A stretch of 64,000 bases of DNA from JAPHTQ01 sp050299175 (lineage in GTDB: Bacteria > Pseudomonadota > Gammaproteobacteria > Thiohalomonadales > Thiohalomonadaceae). The notes under the pieces are model-generated. The model had not been told where the DNA came from and did not search any database. It worked only from the letters and a program-made list of their open reading frames with translations. The stretch covers positions 66,005 to 130,004 of the forward strand of contig JBNKVM010000009.1 of assembly GCA_050299175.1 (NCBI GenBank), read 5' to 3'. The position numbers and the translations under genes are program-made. Numbering within the stretch: position 1 is the first letter of the stretch; each line of letters starts with the position of its first letter. Below, piece by piece: positions 48,524 through 57,515 of this stretch.

Positions 48524-49927
48524 ATGCCGGAAACCCTGGTTCCACTCAACCGAGATGCGGCCACCGAGGCCCTCAAGGTTCCGCCCCATTCGATTGAGGC
48601 GGAGCAGTCGCTGCTGGGCGGCCTGATGCTCGATAACGCTGCCTGGGACCGGGTTAGCGACATCGTCAACGAAGAAGATTTCTACCGCCGCGACCACCGT
48701 TTGATCTTCTCTGCTATCGCCCATCTGGCGGCGGATAGCGCCCCCTTCGACGTGGTGACCCTGGCCGAACGGCTGGACAAGAAGGGTGAGTTGGATAATG
48801 TCGGCGGTATCAACTATCTCGGCGCCTTGGCCGGCAATACCCCCAGCGCCGCCAATATCAAATCCTACGCGGGTATCGTCCGCGAGCGTTCCGTTCTCCG
48901 TCAGCTGATCAGGGTGGCCAACGAGGTTGCCGATAACGCCTTCCACCCGGATGGGCGTAACGTCAGTGAATTGCTGGATGATGCCGAGCGACGGGTATTC
49001 CAGATCGCCGAGCAGGGCAATCGCGGCAAGCGCGGCTTTGTCGGCATGAAGGAGTTGCTGACCCAGGCGGTGGAGCGGATCGACTACCTGTTTACCCAGG
49101 ACAACCCGATCACCGGTATTCCCTCCGGTTTTGACGATTTCGACGAGAAGACCTCGGGTCTGCAGCGTTCCGATCTGGTTATCGTTGCTGGCCGTCCCTC
49201 CATGGGGAAAACCACCTTCGCCATGAATCTCGCCGAAAATGCGGCGATCAAGGCGCAGCAGCCGGTGGCAGTCTTCTCCATGGAGATGCCCGGCGAGCAG
49301 TTGGCGATGCGTATGATCTCTTCACTGGGGCGCATCGATCAGCATAAGCTGCGTACCGGCAAGCTGGCCGACGACGACTGGCCCCGTCTGACTTCCGCGG
49401 TGGGTATCCTTTCCGAAGCACCGATGTATATCGATGACACCCCGGGCCTGACACCGACCGAGCTGCGCTCCCGTGCCCGCCGTCTGGCGAGAGAGCATGG
49501 TCTGGGCATGATCGTCATCGACTACCTGCAGCTGATGCAGGGTTCGCCGGGTTCCTCCAAGGAGAACCGGGCCACTGAAATCTCCGAGATCTCCCGTTCA
49601 CTCAAAGGACTGGCAAAGGAGTTGAATGTGCCGGTCATCGCCCTGTCGCAGCTTAACCGCTCACTGGAGCAGCGTCCTAACAAGCGTCCGGTTATGTCGG
49701 ATCTGCGTGAGTCGGGTGCGATCGAGCAGGACGCAGACGTGATCATCTTTATCTACCGCGATGAGGTCTATAACGAGGATAGCGCTGACAAAGGCACCGC
49801 CGAGATCATTATCGGCAAACAGCGTAATGGTCCTATCGGCACCACCCGTCTCGCCTTCCTTGGGCAGTTTACCCGTTTCGAAAATCTCGCCCACAATCCC
49901 TCGTACGGCGGCGGTGAGGATTACTGA
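48524..49927 (+). CDS. dnaB: Replicative DNA helicase DnaB
   Basis: A 467-residue hexameric 5'-3' helicase. The N-terminal domain (SIEAEQSLLGGLMLDN..W) is followed by the RecA-like domain with Walker A GRPSMGKTTFAMN, SMEMP, VIDYLQLM and LSQLNRSLEQRPNKRPVMSDLRESGAIEQDADVI. No intein is present. It overlaps alr by 1 bp, the common dnaB-alr pair. Confidence 0.98.
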   Translation: MPETLVPLNRDAATEALKVPPHSIEAEQSLLGGLMLDNAAWDRVSDIVNEEDFYRRDHRLIFSAIAHLAADSAPFDVVTLAERLDKKGELDNVGGINYLGALAGNTPSAANIKSYAGIVRERSVLRQLIRVANEVADNAFHPDGRNVSELLDDAERRVFQIAEQGNRGKRGFVGMKELLTQAVERIDYLFTQDNPITGIPSGFDDFDEKTSGLQRSDLVIVAGRPSMGKTTFAMNLAENAAIKAQQPVAVFSMEMPGEQLAMRMISSLGRIDQHKLRTGKLADDDWPRLTSAVGILSEAPMYIDDTPGLTPTELRSRARRLAREHGLGMIVIDYLQLMQGSPGSSKENRATEISEISRSLKGLAKELNVPVIALSQLNRSLEQRPNKRPVMSDLRESGAIEQDADVIIFIYRDEVYNEDSADKGTAEIIIGKQRNGPIGTTRLAFLGQFTRFENLAHNPSYGGGEDY

Positions 49928-51000
49928 TGCGTCCCACCCAGGTCCTGATCGACCTGACTGCGCTGCGCCATAACCTGCAACAGGTCCGCCAGTCTGCCCC
50001 AGGCTGCAAGGTCATTGCCGCGGTGAAAGCGGATGCCTATGGGCATGGTCTTACCCGTGTCGCCCATACCCTGAACGATGCCGACGGTTTCGGCGTTGCC
50101 GCCATCGAAGAGGCGGTGCAGCTTCGTCAGGCGGGTATCGATGCGCCGATCACCCTGCTGGAAGGTTTCTTTCACGTCGACGAATTTCCCCTTATTGATG
50201 AATACCGTATCGATCTGGTATTGCACCAGCCGTGGCAGATCGAAGCACTGGAGCAGGCAACGTTTACCAGCCCGATCCGTGTTTGGTTGAAGGTGGATAG
50301 CGGAATGCATCGCCTCGGTATTGCTCCTGAACAGGTGGCAGCCTGGTGGCAGCGTCTGCAGGGGATTTCGTCAGTGACACCGCTAGGTCAACTCACCCAT
50401 CTGGCCTGTGCCGATGACCTGCAGAGCGAGGCGACCGGGAAGCAACTGGCTGTTTTTGCCGAGACGACCCGTGAACTTGGTGGAGAGAAGAGTATCGCCA
50501 ACTCGGCGGGAATACTCGGTTGGGAAGAGAGTCGAGGCGACGTCGTCCGTCCTGGGATTATGCTGTACGGAATTTCCCCCTTTATTGGCGGGCGCGCTGC
50601 GGAACACAACCTGCGTCCGGTGATGACCTTCAGTTCACAATTGATCGCCATTGAACAGCACCAAAAGGGTGATGCCATCGGTTATGGTGCCACCTGGCGC
50701 TGTCCCGAGGCCATGCCGGTCGGTGTGGTGGCGGTGGGCTATGGCGACGGTTATCCGCGCCATGCGTCGAATGGTACCCCGGTACTGGTTAATGATCGTA
50801 TCGTGCCGCTGATCGGTCGGGTGTCGATGGATATGATCACCGTGGATCTACGAGACCAGCCCGATGCCCGTGTCGGCGATCCGGTGGTGTTGTGGGGTGA
50901 AGGCCTGCCTGCCGAGGCAGTGGCCGAATCTGCGGGCACCATCGCCTACGAGCTGTTCTGCGGTGTGACTTCTCGGGTGCGTTGTCTGGAGAAGGACTAG
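49927..51000 (+). CDS. alr: Alanine racemase
   Basis: A 357-residue PLP enzyme supplying D-alanine for peptidoglycan. The PLP lysine is in AVKADAYGHG (about residue 35), the catalytic Tyr region is GYGATWRC, and the C-terminal domain has AVGYGDGYPRHASNGTPVLV and GRVSMDMITVDL. The protein begins RPTQVLIDLTALRHNL, standard for Alr. Its stop shares one base with the start of the following Nudix gene. Confidence 0.97.
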   Translation: MRPTQVLIDLTALRHNLQQVRQSAPGCKVIAAVKADAYGHGLTRVAHTLNDADGFGVAAIEEAVQLRQAGIDAPITLLEGFFHVDEFPLIDEYRIDLVLHQPWQIEALEQATFTSPIRVWLKVDSGMHRLGIAPEQVAAWWQRLQGISSVTPLGQLTHLACADDLQSEATGKQLAVFAETTRELGGEKSIANSAGILGWEESRGDVVRPGIMLYGISPFIGGRAAEHNLRPVMTFSSQLIAIEQHQKGDAIGYGATWRCPEAMPVGVVAVGYGDGYPRHASNGTPVLVNDRIVPLIGRVSMDMITVDLRDQPDARVGDPVVLWGEGLPAEAVAESAGTIAYELFCGVTSRVRCLEKD

Positions 51001-51431
51001 TGGCCAAACAGTGGCCGCAGTTAGGTGTTGGTGCATTCGTTGTGCACGGCAATGCGATTCTGCTGGTTCAGCGTGGGCAGGAGCCTGGCAAGGGGCAGTG
51101 GGCGATCCCCGGTGGTCGGGTAAAACCGGGTGAAGCATTGCGCATTGCCGCGCAAAGGGAGATTCTGGAAGAGACGGGTGTGGCCGTAGCGGTAGGTGAG
51201 TTTGCCTGGCAGTTTGAACTGATTCAGCGAGATGCCAACAATGAACTGCAATACCATTACGTGGTGCTCGATTTCTACGCCCGCTATCTGGCCGGTGAAC
51301 CTCAACCCGCCGATGACGCTGTGGCGGCACGCTGGGTGAATTTTGATGAGCTTACTTCGATGGATTTGAGTGAAGTTACGCGCCGGGCGTTAAACGAACT
51401 GTTCGCTGAAAGGATGCGACATGATGAGTGA
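51000..51431 (+). CDS. Nudix hydrolase
   Basis: A 143-residue Nudix protein; the GTG at 51000, sharing a base with the alr stop, is the likely start. The Nudix box reads GGRVKPGEALRIAAQREILEETGV, matching G-x5-E-x7-R-E-x2-E-E-x-G. The N-terminal VGAFVVHGNAILLVQRGQEPGKGQWAIPGG resembles ADP-ribose pyrophosphatase / 8-oxo-dGTP-type members. The 3' end overlaps the small lipoprotein gene by 11 bp. Substrate not determined. Confidence 0.87.
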   Translation: MAKQWPQLGVGAFVVHGNAILLVQRGQEPGKGQWAIPGGRVKPGEALRIAAQREILEETGVAVAVGEFAWQFELIQRDANNELQYHYVVLDFYARYLAGEPQPADDAVAARWVNFDELTSMDLSEVTRRALNELFAERMRHDE

Positions 51432-51654
51432 AACGAACTTACGCTGGTATGGGATCTTGCCGCTGGTGCTGCTATTGGCAGGATGCGACTTGCAGAGCAG
51501 TACGTTACGCATTGGTCTACTGGTGCTGGTACCGTTTGTTCTGATCATCGGCGCATTTATGTGGCTGAACTTGCGTGGCAGTGGTGTTGATGAAAACTGG
51601 GAAAAACAACATTTCCCTGATCAGGATGACGATGAAGATCATTTTCTTATGTGA
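51421..51654 (+). CDS. Small predicted membrane protein or lipoprotein
   Basis: A 77-residue protein. The first hydrophobic stretch ends in LLLAGC, a good lipobox (Cys near 22), and a second hydrophobic segment (LRIGLLVLVPFVLIIGAFMWL) follows, so it may be a lipoprotein with an inner-membrane anchor. The C-terminal tail is acidic (DQDDDEDHF). The start has AAAGGA upstream. It lies between the Nudix gene (overlap) and radA (17 bp). Family not recognised. Confidence 0.6.
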   Translation: MMSETNLRWYGILPLVLLLAGCDLQSSTLRIGLLVLVPFVLIIGAFMWLNLRGSGVDENWEKQHFPDQDDDEDHFLM

Positions 51655-51671
51655 ATCGGTGAGATAGGCGC

Positions 51672-53036
51672 TTGGCCAAGGCGAAAATCAACTATTCCTG
51701 TACCACTTGTGGTGCAGAGACCAATAAGTGGGTGGGGCAGTGCCCCGAATGCGAGGCGTGGAATACGCTGGTGGAAATTGCCGTGGTGGCAACATCACGT
51801 AATGAAGCCCGTTTTGCCGGGTATGCCGGCAGTGTTGAGGCGAATGCGATCCGTACCCTTTCCGAGGTGACCCCTGACGACGTGCAGCGTGTGCCGACAG
51901 GTATCGGCGAGTTTGATCGCGTATTGGGCGGCGGTATGGTGCCTGGTTCGGTGGTGTTACTCGGTGGCGATCCGGGGATTGGTAAATCGACCCTGTTACT
52001 GCAAACCCTGGCGACCCTGGGGGATGGGCTGAAAACCCTGTATGTCAGTGGCGAAGAATCACCACAACAGATCAGCCTGCGTGCACACCGTCTCAAACTT
52101 CCTACTCTCGACACCCGCTTGCTGCCTGAGACGCGGGTCGAGGGCATTATTCAGGCTGCATTGAAAGAGCGGCCGCAGGTGCTGGTGATCGATTCGATCC
52201 AGACCCTCTACACCGATCAACTCTCTTCCGCGCCCGGTTCGGTGGCGCAGGTACGTGAAAGTGCGGCGCAACTGGTGCGCTATGCCAAGCAGAGCGGTAC
52301 TTCGATCTTTATCGTCGGTCACGTCACCAAGGAAGGGCAACTGGCCGGTCCTCGTGTGCTGGAGCACATGGTCGATACGGTGCTCTATTTCGAGGGTGAT
52401 AGCGGCAGTCGTTATCGGGTGATACGCGCAGTGAAAAACCGTTTCGGCGCAGTCAACGAACTGGGTGTCTTTGCCATGACCGAACTGGGATTGAAAGAGG
52501 TATCCAATCCCTCGGCGATCTTTCTTTCTCAGCATGAGGAACAGGTTTCGGGTAGCGCTATCATGGTCACCATCGAAGGCAGCCGACCGTTGTTGGTAGA
52601 GGTGCAGGCGCTGGTGGACGAGAGCCATCTGGGCAATCCACGGCGGGTGACTGTTGGCCTGGAGCAGAATCGTCTGGCGATGTTGCTGGCTGTGTTGCAT
52701 CGTCATGGCGGTATTGTGACCCATGATCAGGATGTTTTCGTCAACGTGGTTGGTGGGGTGAGGGTGAGTGAGACGGGGGCTGATCTGGCCTTGCTGCTAT
52801 CCGTACTCTCCAGCCTGCGTAATCGACCTTTACCGCAAGGAATGGTGGTTTTCGGCGAGGTGGGGCTGGCGGGTGAGATCCGTCCGGTACCCAATGGTCA
52901 GGAGCGGTTGAAGGAGGCGGTCAAGCACGGCTTTACCCGCGCAATTGTGCCCGCAGCAAATATCGCGAAGAAGGGACCGGAAGGTTTGGAGGTGATCGGT
53001 GTGCATCGCCTCGAAGAGGCGCTATCTCACCTGTAG
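51672..53036 (+). CDS. radA: DNA repair protein RadA
   Basis: A 454-residue RecA-like branch-migration ATPase. It has an N-terminal C4 zinc finger (CTTCG...CPEC), Walker A GDPGIGKST, a KNRFG motif, and a C-terminal Lon-protease-like domain (without the dyad) ending in a GLAGEIRPV region. The start is a TTG at 51672: there is an in-frame stop 12 bases upstream and no other start. RadA processes recombination intermediates with RecA. It is convergent with the PilZ gene, with 6 bp between their ends. Confidence 0.96.
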   Translation: MAKAKINYSCTTCGAETNKWVGQCPECEAWNTLVEIAVVATSRNEARFAGYAGSVEANAIRTLSEVTPDDVQRVPTGIGEFDRVLGGGMVPGSVVLLGGDPGIGKSTLLLQTLATLGDGLKTLYVSGEESPQQISLRAHRLKLPTLDTRLLPETRVEGIIQAALKERPQVLVIDSIQTLYTDQLSSAPGSVAQVRESAAQLVRYAKQSGTSIFIVGHVTKEGQLAGPRVLEHMVDTVLYFEGDSGSRYRVIRAVKNRFGAVNELGVFAMTELGLKEVSNPSAIFLSQHEEQVSGSAIMVTIEGSRPLLVEVQALVDESHLGNPRRVTVGLEQNRLAMLLAVLHRHGGIVTHDQDVFVNVVGGVRVSETGADLALLLSVLSSLRNRPLPQGMVVFGEVGLAGEIRPVPNGQERLKEAVKHGFTRAIVPAANIAKKGPEGLEVIGVHRLEEALSHL

Positions 53037-53042
53037 ACAATC

Positions 53043-53420
53043 TCAGACGTTGTCGACCAGTTCGTGGAGCTCGCGTTCCAGCGCAGCTTCATCGCCCAAA
53101 TTCAACTCCACCAGTCTTTTCAAATGAGTGATGCTGTCCAGATCGATGTGATCGCAACGGAAGCCAATCTGTTCCGCATCGCTATGAACGATGCTGCCCT
53201 GCATGGTTACTGTGGTCTCGCCCAACAGGAGCTCAAGTTCGCATGGCTCACCTGTGCCGCCCGAATACTCGGCGGGGCGGTTCAATAATGCACCCTTGAG
53301 TGAGACATCTTGCAGGGTGGTACGCAACTCACCGCCGTCATGGCAGTGCAGCACTGCCTCGCAGTCGATGGGGATGCGGGTGAAGTGACGGCGTTCCTCT
53401 TCGTGTGGGCGATCGGGCAT
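53043..53420 (-). CDS. PilZ-domain protein (c-di-GMP receptor)
   Basis: A 125-residue PilZ protein with both ligand motifs: RHFTR in ERRHFTRIPID near residues 11-15 and DVSLKGALL (D/N-x-S-x2-G) near 38-46. It should bind c-di-GMP, e.g. from cyclases such as the one at 25165. It lies 25 bp downstream of a two-FHA-domain gene on the same strand, so phospho-dependent and c-di-GMP-dependent signals may meet. The output partner is unknown. Confidence 0.88.
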   Translation of the reverse strand: MPDRPHEEERRHFTRIPIDCEAVLHCHDGGELRTTLQDVSLKGALLNRPAEYSGGTGEPCELELLLGETTVTMQGSIVHSDAEQIGFRCDHIDLDSITHLKRLVELNLGDEAALERELHELVDNV

Positions 53421-53445
53421 GGCAGTCTCCTCCTGTTGCCCTGGC

Positions 53446-54087
53446 TTAGACCAGGGTGAACTGCATTTTTACGTTACCGATCTGGATGACGTTCCCGTCT
53501 TCCAGTTTGTAGCTATTCTCGCCAATGCTTTTACCATCAACCAGCGGTGTCCGTTCACCTTCCAGGTGAGAGAGAAAATAGCCGTCGCCACGGCGGGCGA
53601 TAACTGCGGTCTGTACGCCGGCCTTGCCCAGGTTGGTCAGGTTACGACTGAGGCTGATGGTGCGGCCGACATTGGCACCGTTCATGATCTGCAGCCAGGC
53701 CTCTTTGGGCTTGGTTTTGGCAATGATGATCGGCTCATCGATCGGATCGAGCATTGGCTCAGGTAGCGTATCATCTCCGGCTAGTTCGTCTGCCGGATCG
53801 GTAGTAAACAGCAGGGTGTGTTTGCCGACACGAATTTCATCATCGTGTTTGAGCTGGTGGTCGCCTTCGAGTTTTTTATTATTGACGAAAGTGCCGCCAT
53901 CATCGCCACTTAGATCACGCAGTACAGACTTGTGCTGTGCCGTGGTGATGCTGGCGTGACGCGGCTGCAGGGCCAGACTGTCAATGAACACCTTGCATGA
54001 TGGGTCGCTGCCAATCAGCATTTCGCCGGGTTCAACAACAACAACCTTTAAGACAGTGTCCTTGAATGCAAGGGTTAACTTCGCCAC
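53446..54087 (-). CDS. Protein with two FHA domains
   Basis: A 213-residue cytoplasmic protein. The first FHA domain (about 1-95) has LIGSDPSCKVFIDSLALQPRHASI and GTFVNNKKLEGDHQLKHDDEIRVG. The second (about 130-213) has GRTISLSRNLTNLG, GYFLSHLEGERTPLVDGK and SYKLEDGNVIQIGNVKMQF, but lacks the full phosphothreonine-binding set (no clear GR-x-S-H), so it may be structural. FHA domains bind phosphothreonine; no Ser/Thr kinase gene is visible nearby. Likely co-transcribed with the PilZ gene. Confidence 0.87.
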   Translation of the reverse strand: MAKLTLAFKDTVLKVVVVEPGEMLIGSDPSCKVFIDSLALQPRHASITTAQHKSVLRDLSGDDGGTFVNNKKLEGDHQLKHDDEIRVGKHTLLFTTDPADELAGDDTLPEPMLDPIDEPIIIAKTKPKEAWLQIMNGANVGRTISLSRNLTNLGKAGVQTAVIARRGDGYFLSHLEGERTPLVDGKSIGENSYKLEDGNVIQIGNVKMQFTLV

Positions 54088-54189
54088 ATTCAGGCCCCAA
54101 GTGAATTTAAATTGCTATTAAGTGTAGTCAGCACTAGGGCAATGTTGTACAGGATTTTTCCAACTATTTCCATAAGATGAGGCTGTTTA

Positions 54190-55485
54190 TTAAAGCTGAT
54201 TGGTGTTGTTGTCGCCACGTTGCTTATAGGCAGGATCGATGCGCACGGTTTTTACAGAACTGCTACCTGTTTGCACAACCTCAATAGGGTAACCCGAGAG
54301 CAGCAGGCTGGTCCCCACCTCCGGGATGGTTTCCAGGTATTCGGTAATCATGCCATTGAGGGTTTTCGGTCCGTCGGTGGGCAGGTCCCAGTGCATGATA
54401 CGGTTCAGTTCACGGATGTTGGCGCTACCGTCGACCAGAAAAGTGCCGTCGGCTTGGGGATAGATATCCTTGGAGCTGGCGGCAGCCGGATCGGTAGTGA
54501 ACTCACCGACGATCTCCTCCAGGATATCGTCGAGGGTAACCAGTCCCTGAATATCGCCGTACTCGTCCACTACCAGACCAATGCGGCGGCGATGTTTCTG
54601 GAAGTTGAGCAACTGGGTGTTGAGCGGGGTTCCTTCCGGGATAAAGTAGGTTTCGCGGATAACCTCTTCAAGATTGCCCAGCTCCAGTCCCTCTTTGCCG
54701 CGAAGGGAGAGCACATTGCGTAGGTGAACGAAGCCGACTACGTTGCTGATATCGCCACGATAGACAGGCAGGCGGGTATGCTGGCTGGTGTTGATCTGTT
54801 TGAGGATATCCTCTTCGCTGTCATCCAGATCGATGCCGACGATCTCGTTGCGCGGCACCATGATGTCTTCCACTGTCACCTTCTCCAGATCGAGAATGCT
54901 GAGTAGCATCTTTTGGTGGCGGCGTGGAATCATCGCGCCAGCTTCGTTGACCACACTGCGTAGTTCTTCACTGCTGATGCCATGGACGTCCACATCCTCC
55001 TGCGAGACACCCATCATTCGCAATAGTGCATTGGGAATGGTGTTAAGCAGCCAGACCAGGGGATAGAGGACTCGCATCAATGGCTTGAGGATCAGGGTCG
55101 CTGGAAAGGCCAGCCGTTCCGGGTGCAATGCCGCGAGAGTTTTTGGCGTGATCTCGGCGAAGATCAGGATCACCAGGGTCAGCAGCAGGGTCGCAACGAC
55201 AATGCCGTCGCCGCCCAGCAGGCGCAGTGCGATGATCGTGGCAATGGACGAGGCGAGAATATTGACGAAGTTGTTGCCCAGCAGGATCAGGCCGATCAGC
55301 CGATCCGGGCGTTTGAGCAGTTTACTGGCGCGAAGTGCCCCCGGGTTTTTTGCGTCCGTGAGATGGCGCAGGCGATAGCGGTTAAGGCTGATCAGACCGG
55401 TTTCCGAACCGGAAAAAAAGGCGGAAGCAAGGACTAACAAACCGAGGGCCGTGAACAGCACCCATAAGGGAATATCGTTTAACAA
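54190..55485 (-). CDS. CNNM/CorC-type membrane protein (DUF21, CBS pair, CorC_HlyC domain)
   Basis: A 431-residue membrane protein: DUF21 transmembrane domain (about 1-190, with SGSETGLISLNRYRLRHL after the first segment), two CBS domains (about 195-330, with VEDIMVPRNEIVGID and GLVVDEYGDIQGLVTLDDILEEIVGE), then a CorC_HlyC transporter-associated domain. Similar proteins (YfjD, CorB/CorC) take part in Mg2+/Co2+ resistance. E. coli yfjD also lies next to ypjD and ffh, so the neighbourhood is conserved. A direct transport role is not proven for all members. Confidence 0.9.
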   Translation of the reverse strand: MLNDIPLWVLFTALGLLVLASAFFSGSETGLISLNRYRLRHLTDAKNPGALRASKLLKRPDRLIGLILLGNNFVNILASSIATIIALRLLGGDGIVVATLLLTLVILIFAEITPKTLAALHPERLAFPATLILKPLMRVLYPLVWLLNTIPNALLRMMGVSQEDVDVHGISSEELRSVVNEAGAMIPRRHQKMLLSILDLEKVTVEDIMVPRNEIVGIDLDDSEEDILKQINTSQHTRLPVYRGDISNVVGFVHLRNVLSLRGKEGLELGNLEEVIRETYFIPEGTPLNTQLLNFQKHRRRIGLVVDEYGDIQGLVTLDDILEEIVGEFTTDPAAASSKDIYPQADGTFLVDGSANIRELNRIMHWDLPTDGPKTLNGMITEYLETIPEVGTSLLLSGYPIEVVQTGSSSVKTVRIDPAYKQRGDNNTNQL

Positions 55486-55561
55486 GAAGGTGTAGTGCCT
55501 TTGTTATGAGCAGGAACGTGTAATTACAGGGAGTCGGGGACGGAGTGTCAAGGGCCGCCGG

Positions 55562-56368
55562 TCAGCGCCGCAGGATCAGTTCCAGCACCAGTTTGCTGCC
55601 GAAATAGGCCAGCATCAGTACCACGAAACCGATCAGGGTCCAGCGTACGGCGATCTTTCCACGCCAGCCGTGACGCCAGCGGCCCCACAGCAGGATGGCG
55701 AATACCACCCAGGCGACGATGGAAAGTACGGTTTTGTGCACCAGGTGCTGGGCGAAGATATCTTCCAGGTAAGTGGCGCCTGTCAGCAGGGAGAGGCTAA
55801 GCAGGATGTAACCCAGGCCAATCATGTGGAACAGCAGGTGTTCCATCGTTTCCAGTGGTGGCAGGGCACGAATAAAGCCGCCGGGGTGGCGGTTGCGCAG
55901 ATGGCGATTCTGTACCGCCAGCAATAGCGCCTGCAGCGCGGCGATGCCCAGCAGGCTGTAGGAGAAGATCGAGATCAGGATGTGCGCCTTCAAACCGGAT
56001 GTGGCAGTGATCAGGGTGCCGCCACTACCGGTACCGATGCTTTGCAGCAGCAGAGCCATGGCGCTGAGCGGCATGATCACGATCCCCAGATTTTCCAGCG
56101 GATGTTTGAGTGAAGAGAACAATATCAGTACCGTGGCCAGCCAACTGGTCAGTGAGAGAACGTGGAAAAAGCTGAGGCTCATACCCTGCGGTGTCAGAAT
56201 CAACTGTTCCAGCAGCGCAATATGTGCCAGGGCGCCGATGCCTCCCAGTCCCAGCGCCAGCATTTTCGGACGCGATTGGGCTTCGATACCCGCCGCCAGT
56301 CGGCGCAGAAGTAAAAATGTTGCGCTGCCGTAGAAGATGATACCGATGAGTGGGAGTAATACCTTCAT
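55562..56368 (-). CDS. ypjD: Inner-membrane cytochrome c assembly-like protein YpjD
   Basis: A 268-residue protein with eight or so membrane segments and the CcsA/CcmC-like region (LTATSGLKAHILISIFSYSLLGIAALQALLLA with a conserved His, and LLFHMIGLGYILLSLSLLTG). The ATG at 56368 (MKVLLPLIGIIFYG) is the start; an upstream extension has no membrane pattern. It is a homologue of E. coli YpjD, which sits divergently from ffh in the same way. It may handle haem, but the function is unknown. Confidence 0.85.
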   Translation of the reverse strand: MKVLLPLIGIIFYGSATFLLLRRLAAGIEAQSRPKMLALGLGGIGALAHIALLEQLILTPQGMSLSFFHVLSLTSWLATVLILFSSLKHPLENLGIVIMPLSAMALLLQSIGTGSGGTLITATSGLKAHILISIFSYSLLGIAALQALLLAVQNRHLRNRHPGGFIRALPPLETMEHLLFHMIGLGYILLSLSLLTGATYLEDIFAQHLVHKTVLSIVAWVVFAILLWGRWRHGWRGKIAVRWTLIGFVVLMLAYFGSKLVLELILRR

Positions 56369-56679
56369 GCCGTTTCCAGTTTGAAATGTCAGGGCGCAAT
56401 GTTCGCACAAGCGGAGTGGTGGGTGAAGAGCCTTATCCCTCTAATGAGGTATTTAGCTTGTCGAAGGAGTGTCGAAAACTGTGAAGGGATTTTGTTTTCC
56501 AGAATAATTGCTGATCTAACAATAGATTATCTACATATATTGATGTATATAATAGCTGGGGATTTTATCTTGTTGACGTTTGGTACGATTTCGGGGCGAC
56601 TTGCGAGTTGCTAAAGTCGTCGCAGGAGCGGACGGCTTTGCATATAACGATCTACCAGAAGGGGTGTGGAGATTCCTGA
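56369..56679. other. Intergenic region between ypjD and the divergent phosphodiesterase gene
   Basis: 311 bp. A TATAAT at 56548-56553 lies in an AT-rich patch without a convincing -35. Small open frames in it lack ribosome-binding sites and codon bias and are not called. No RNA gene, repeat copy or terminator was recognised. Confidence 0.45.
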
Positions 56680-57447
56680 ATGGAGCTAAGGGTACTGGGT
56701 TGCAGTGGAGGTATTGGCGGCGCGAGTCGTCGTACGACATCGTTCCTGTTGGGCGACGATGTGCTGATCGATGCCGGTAGCGGCGTCGCCGATCTGGAAT
56801 TGGAAGAGCTGGCGAAGGTCCGCCATATCTTTCTTACCCACTCCCACATGGATCACATCCATACCATTCCGCTGATGATCGACAGCGTGTTCGATAGCCT
56901 GCAACAGCCAGTTGTACTGCATGGCTTGCCGCAGACGATCAAGGCCCTGCAGGAACACATCTTTAACGATATCATCTGGCCCAATTTCTCCATCCTGCCC
57001 AGCGAAGAGTTTCCGGTGATGCTTTACGAACCGATGAAACCGGGCGAGCGGAAAACCGTGGGCGATCTGCATTTCAGTATGATTCCTGTCAATCACCTGG
57101 TACCCACCGTGGCCTATGTGGTGGAGTATCCGGGCGGCGTCTTTGCCTTCAGTGGCGATACCACCACTAATGACACGCTGTGGCAGGGACTCAACGAGCT
57201 GAAACGACTGGATCACCTGATCGTCGAGTCGGCCTTCTCCAATGCCGAACTGGCAATGTGCGAGATGTCCCGTCACTATTGCCCGCAGCTGCTGGCGGAA
57301 GATCTGAAGAAACTGAAGCACAATCCCCATATCTATCTGACCCACGCAAAACCGGGCGAAGAGGAGATGATTTTCCAGGAATGTTGCCGCCTGATCACCG
57401 AACGACCGCTTTCCCACCTTAGTGGCAGCCAGATTTTGCAGTTATAA
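56680..57447 (+). CDS. Metallo-beta-lactamase-fold 3',5'-cyclic-nucleotide phosphodiesterase (class II-like)
   Basis: A 255-residue zinc hydrolase. It begins ELRVLGCSGGIGGASRRTTSFLL, then LIDAGSGVADL, the metal motif THSHMDHIHTIPLMIDSVF, NHLVPTVAYVVEYPG and SGDTTTNDTLW. This arrangement, including the HxHxDH motif and the SGDT motif, matches class II cAMP phosphodiesterases (yeast PDE1 type and bacterial homologues) more than RNase Z. A role in lowering cAMP is plausible but substrate is inferred. It is followed by a terminator at 57474 and then ffh. Confidence 0.8.
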   Translation: MELRVLGCSGGIGGASRRTTSFLLGDDVLIDAGSGVADLELEELAKVRHIFLTHSHMDHIHTIPLMIDSVFDSLQQPVVLHGLPQTIKALQEHIFNDIIWPNFSILPSEEFPVMLYEPMKPGERKTVGDLHFSMIPVNHLVPTVAYVVEYPGGVFAFSGDTTTNDTLWQGLNELKRLDHLIVESAFSNAELAMCEMSRHYCPQLLAEDLKKLKHNPHIYLTHAKPGEEEMIFQECCRLITERPLSHLSGSQILQL

Positions 57448-57473
57448 TCGCCTTACACAAATCAGTCATAGAG

Positions 57474-57497
57474 CCGTACCTGTACGGTTTTTTTATT
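57474..57497 (+). terminator. Rho-independent terminator before ffh
   Basis: CCGTA/TACGG (57474-57478 with 57483-57487) around a CCTG loop, followed by TTTTTTTATTTT from 57488. The stem is short but the T tract is long. It insulates ffh from the phosphodiesterase gene. Confidence 0.65.
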
Positions 57498-57515
57498 TTC
57501 AGGACCCCTATCGTC

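Noticed and set aside
56381..56614. Small open frames between ypjD and the phosphodiesterase gene
   Set aside because: No ribosome-binding site, no conserved-looking motif, and one of them overlaps the real start of the phosphodiesterase gene.
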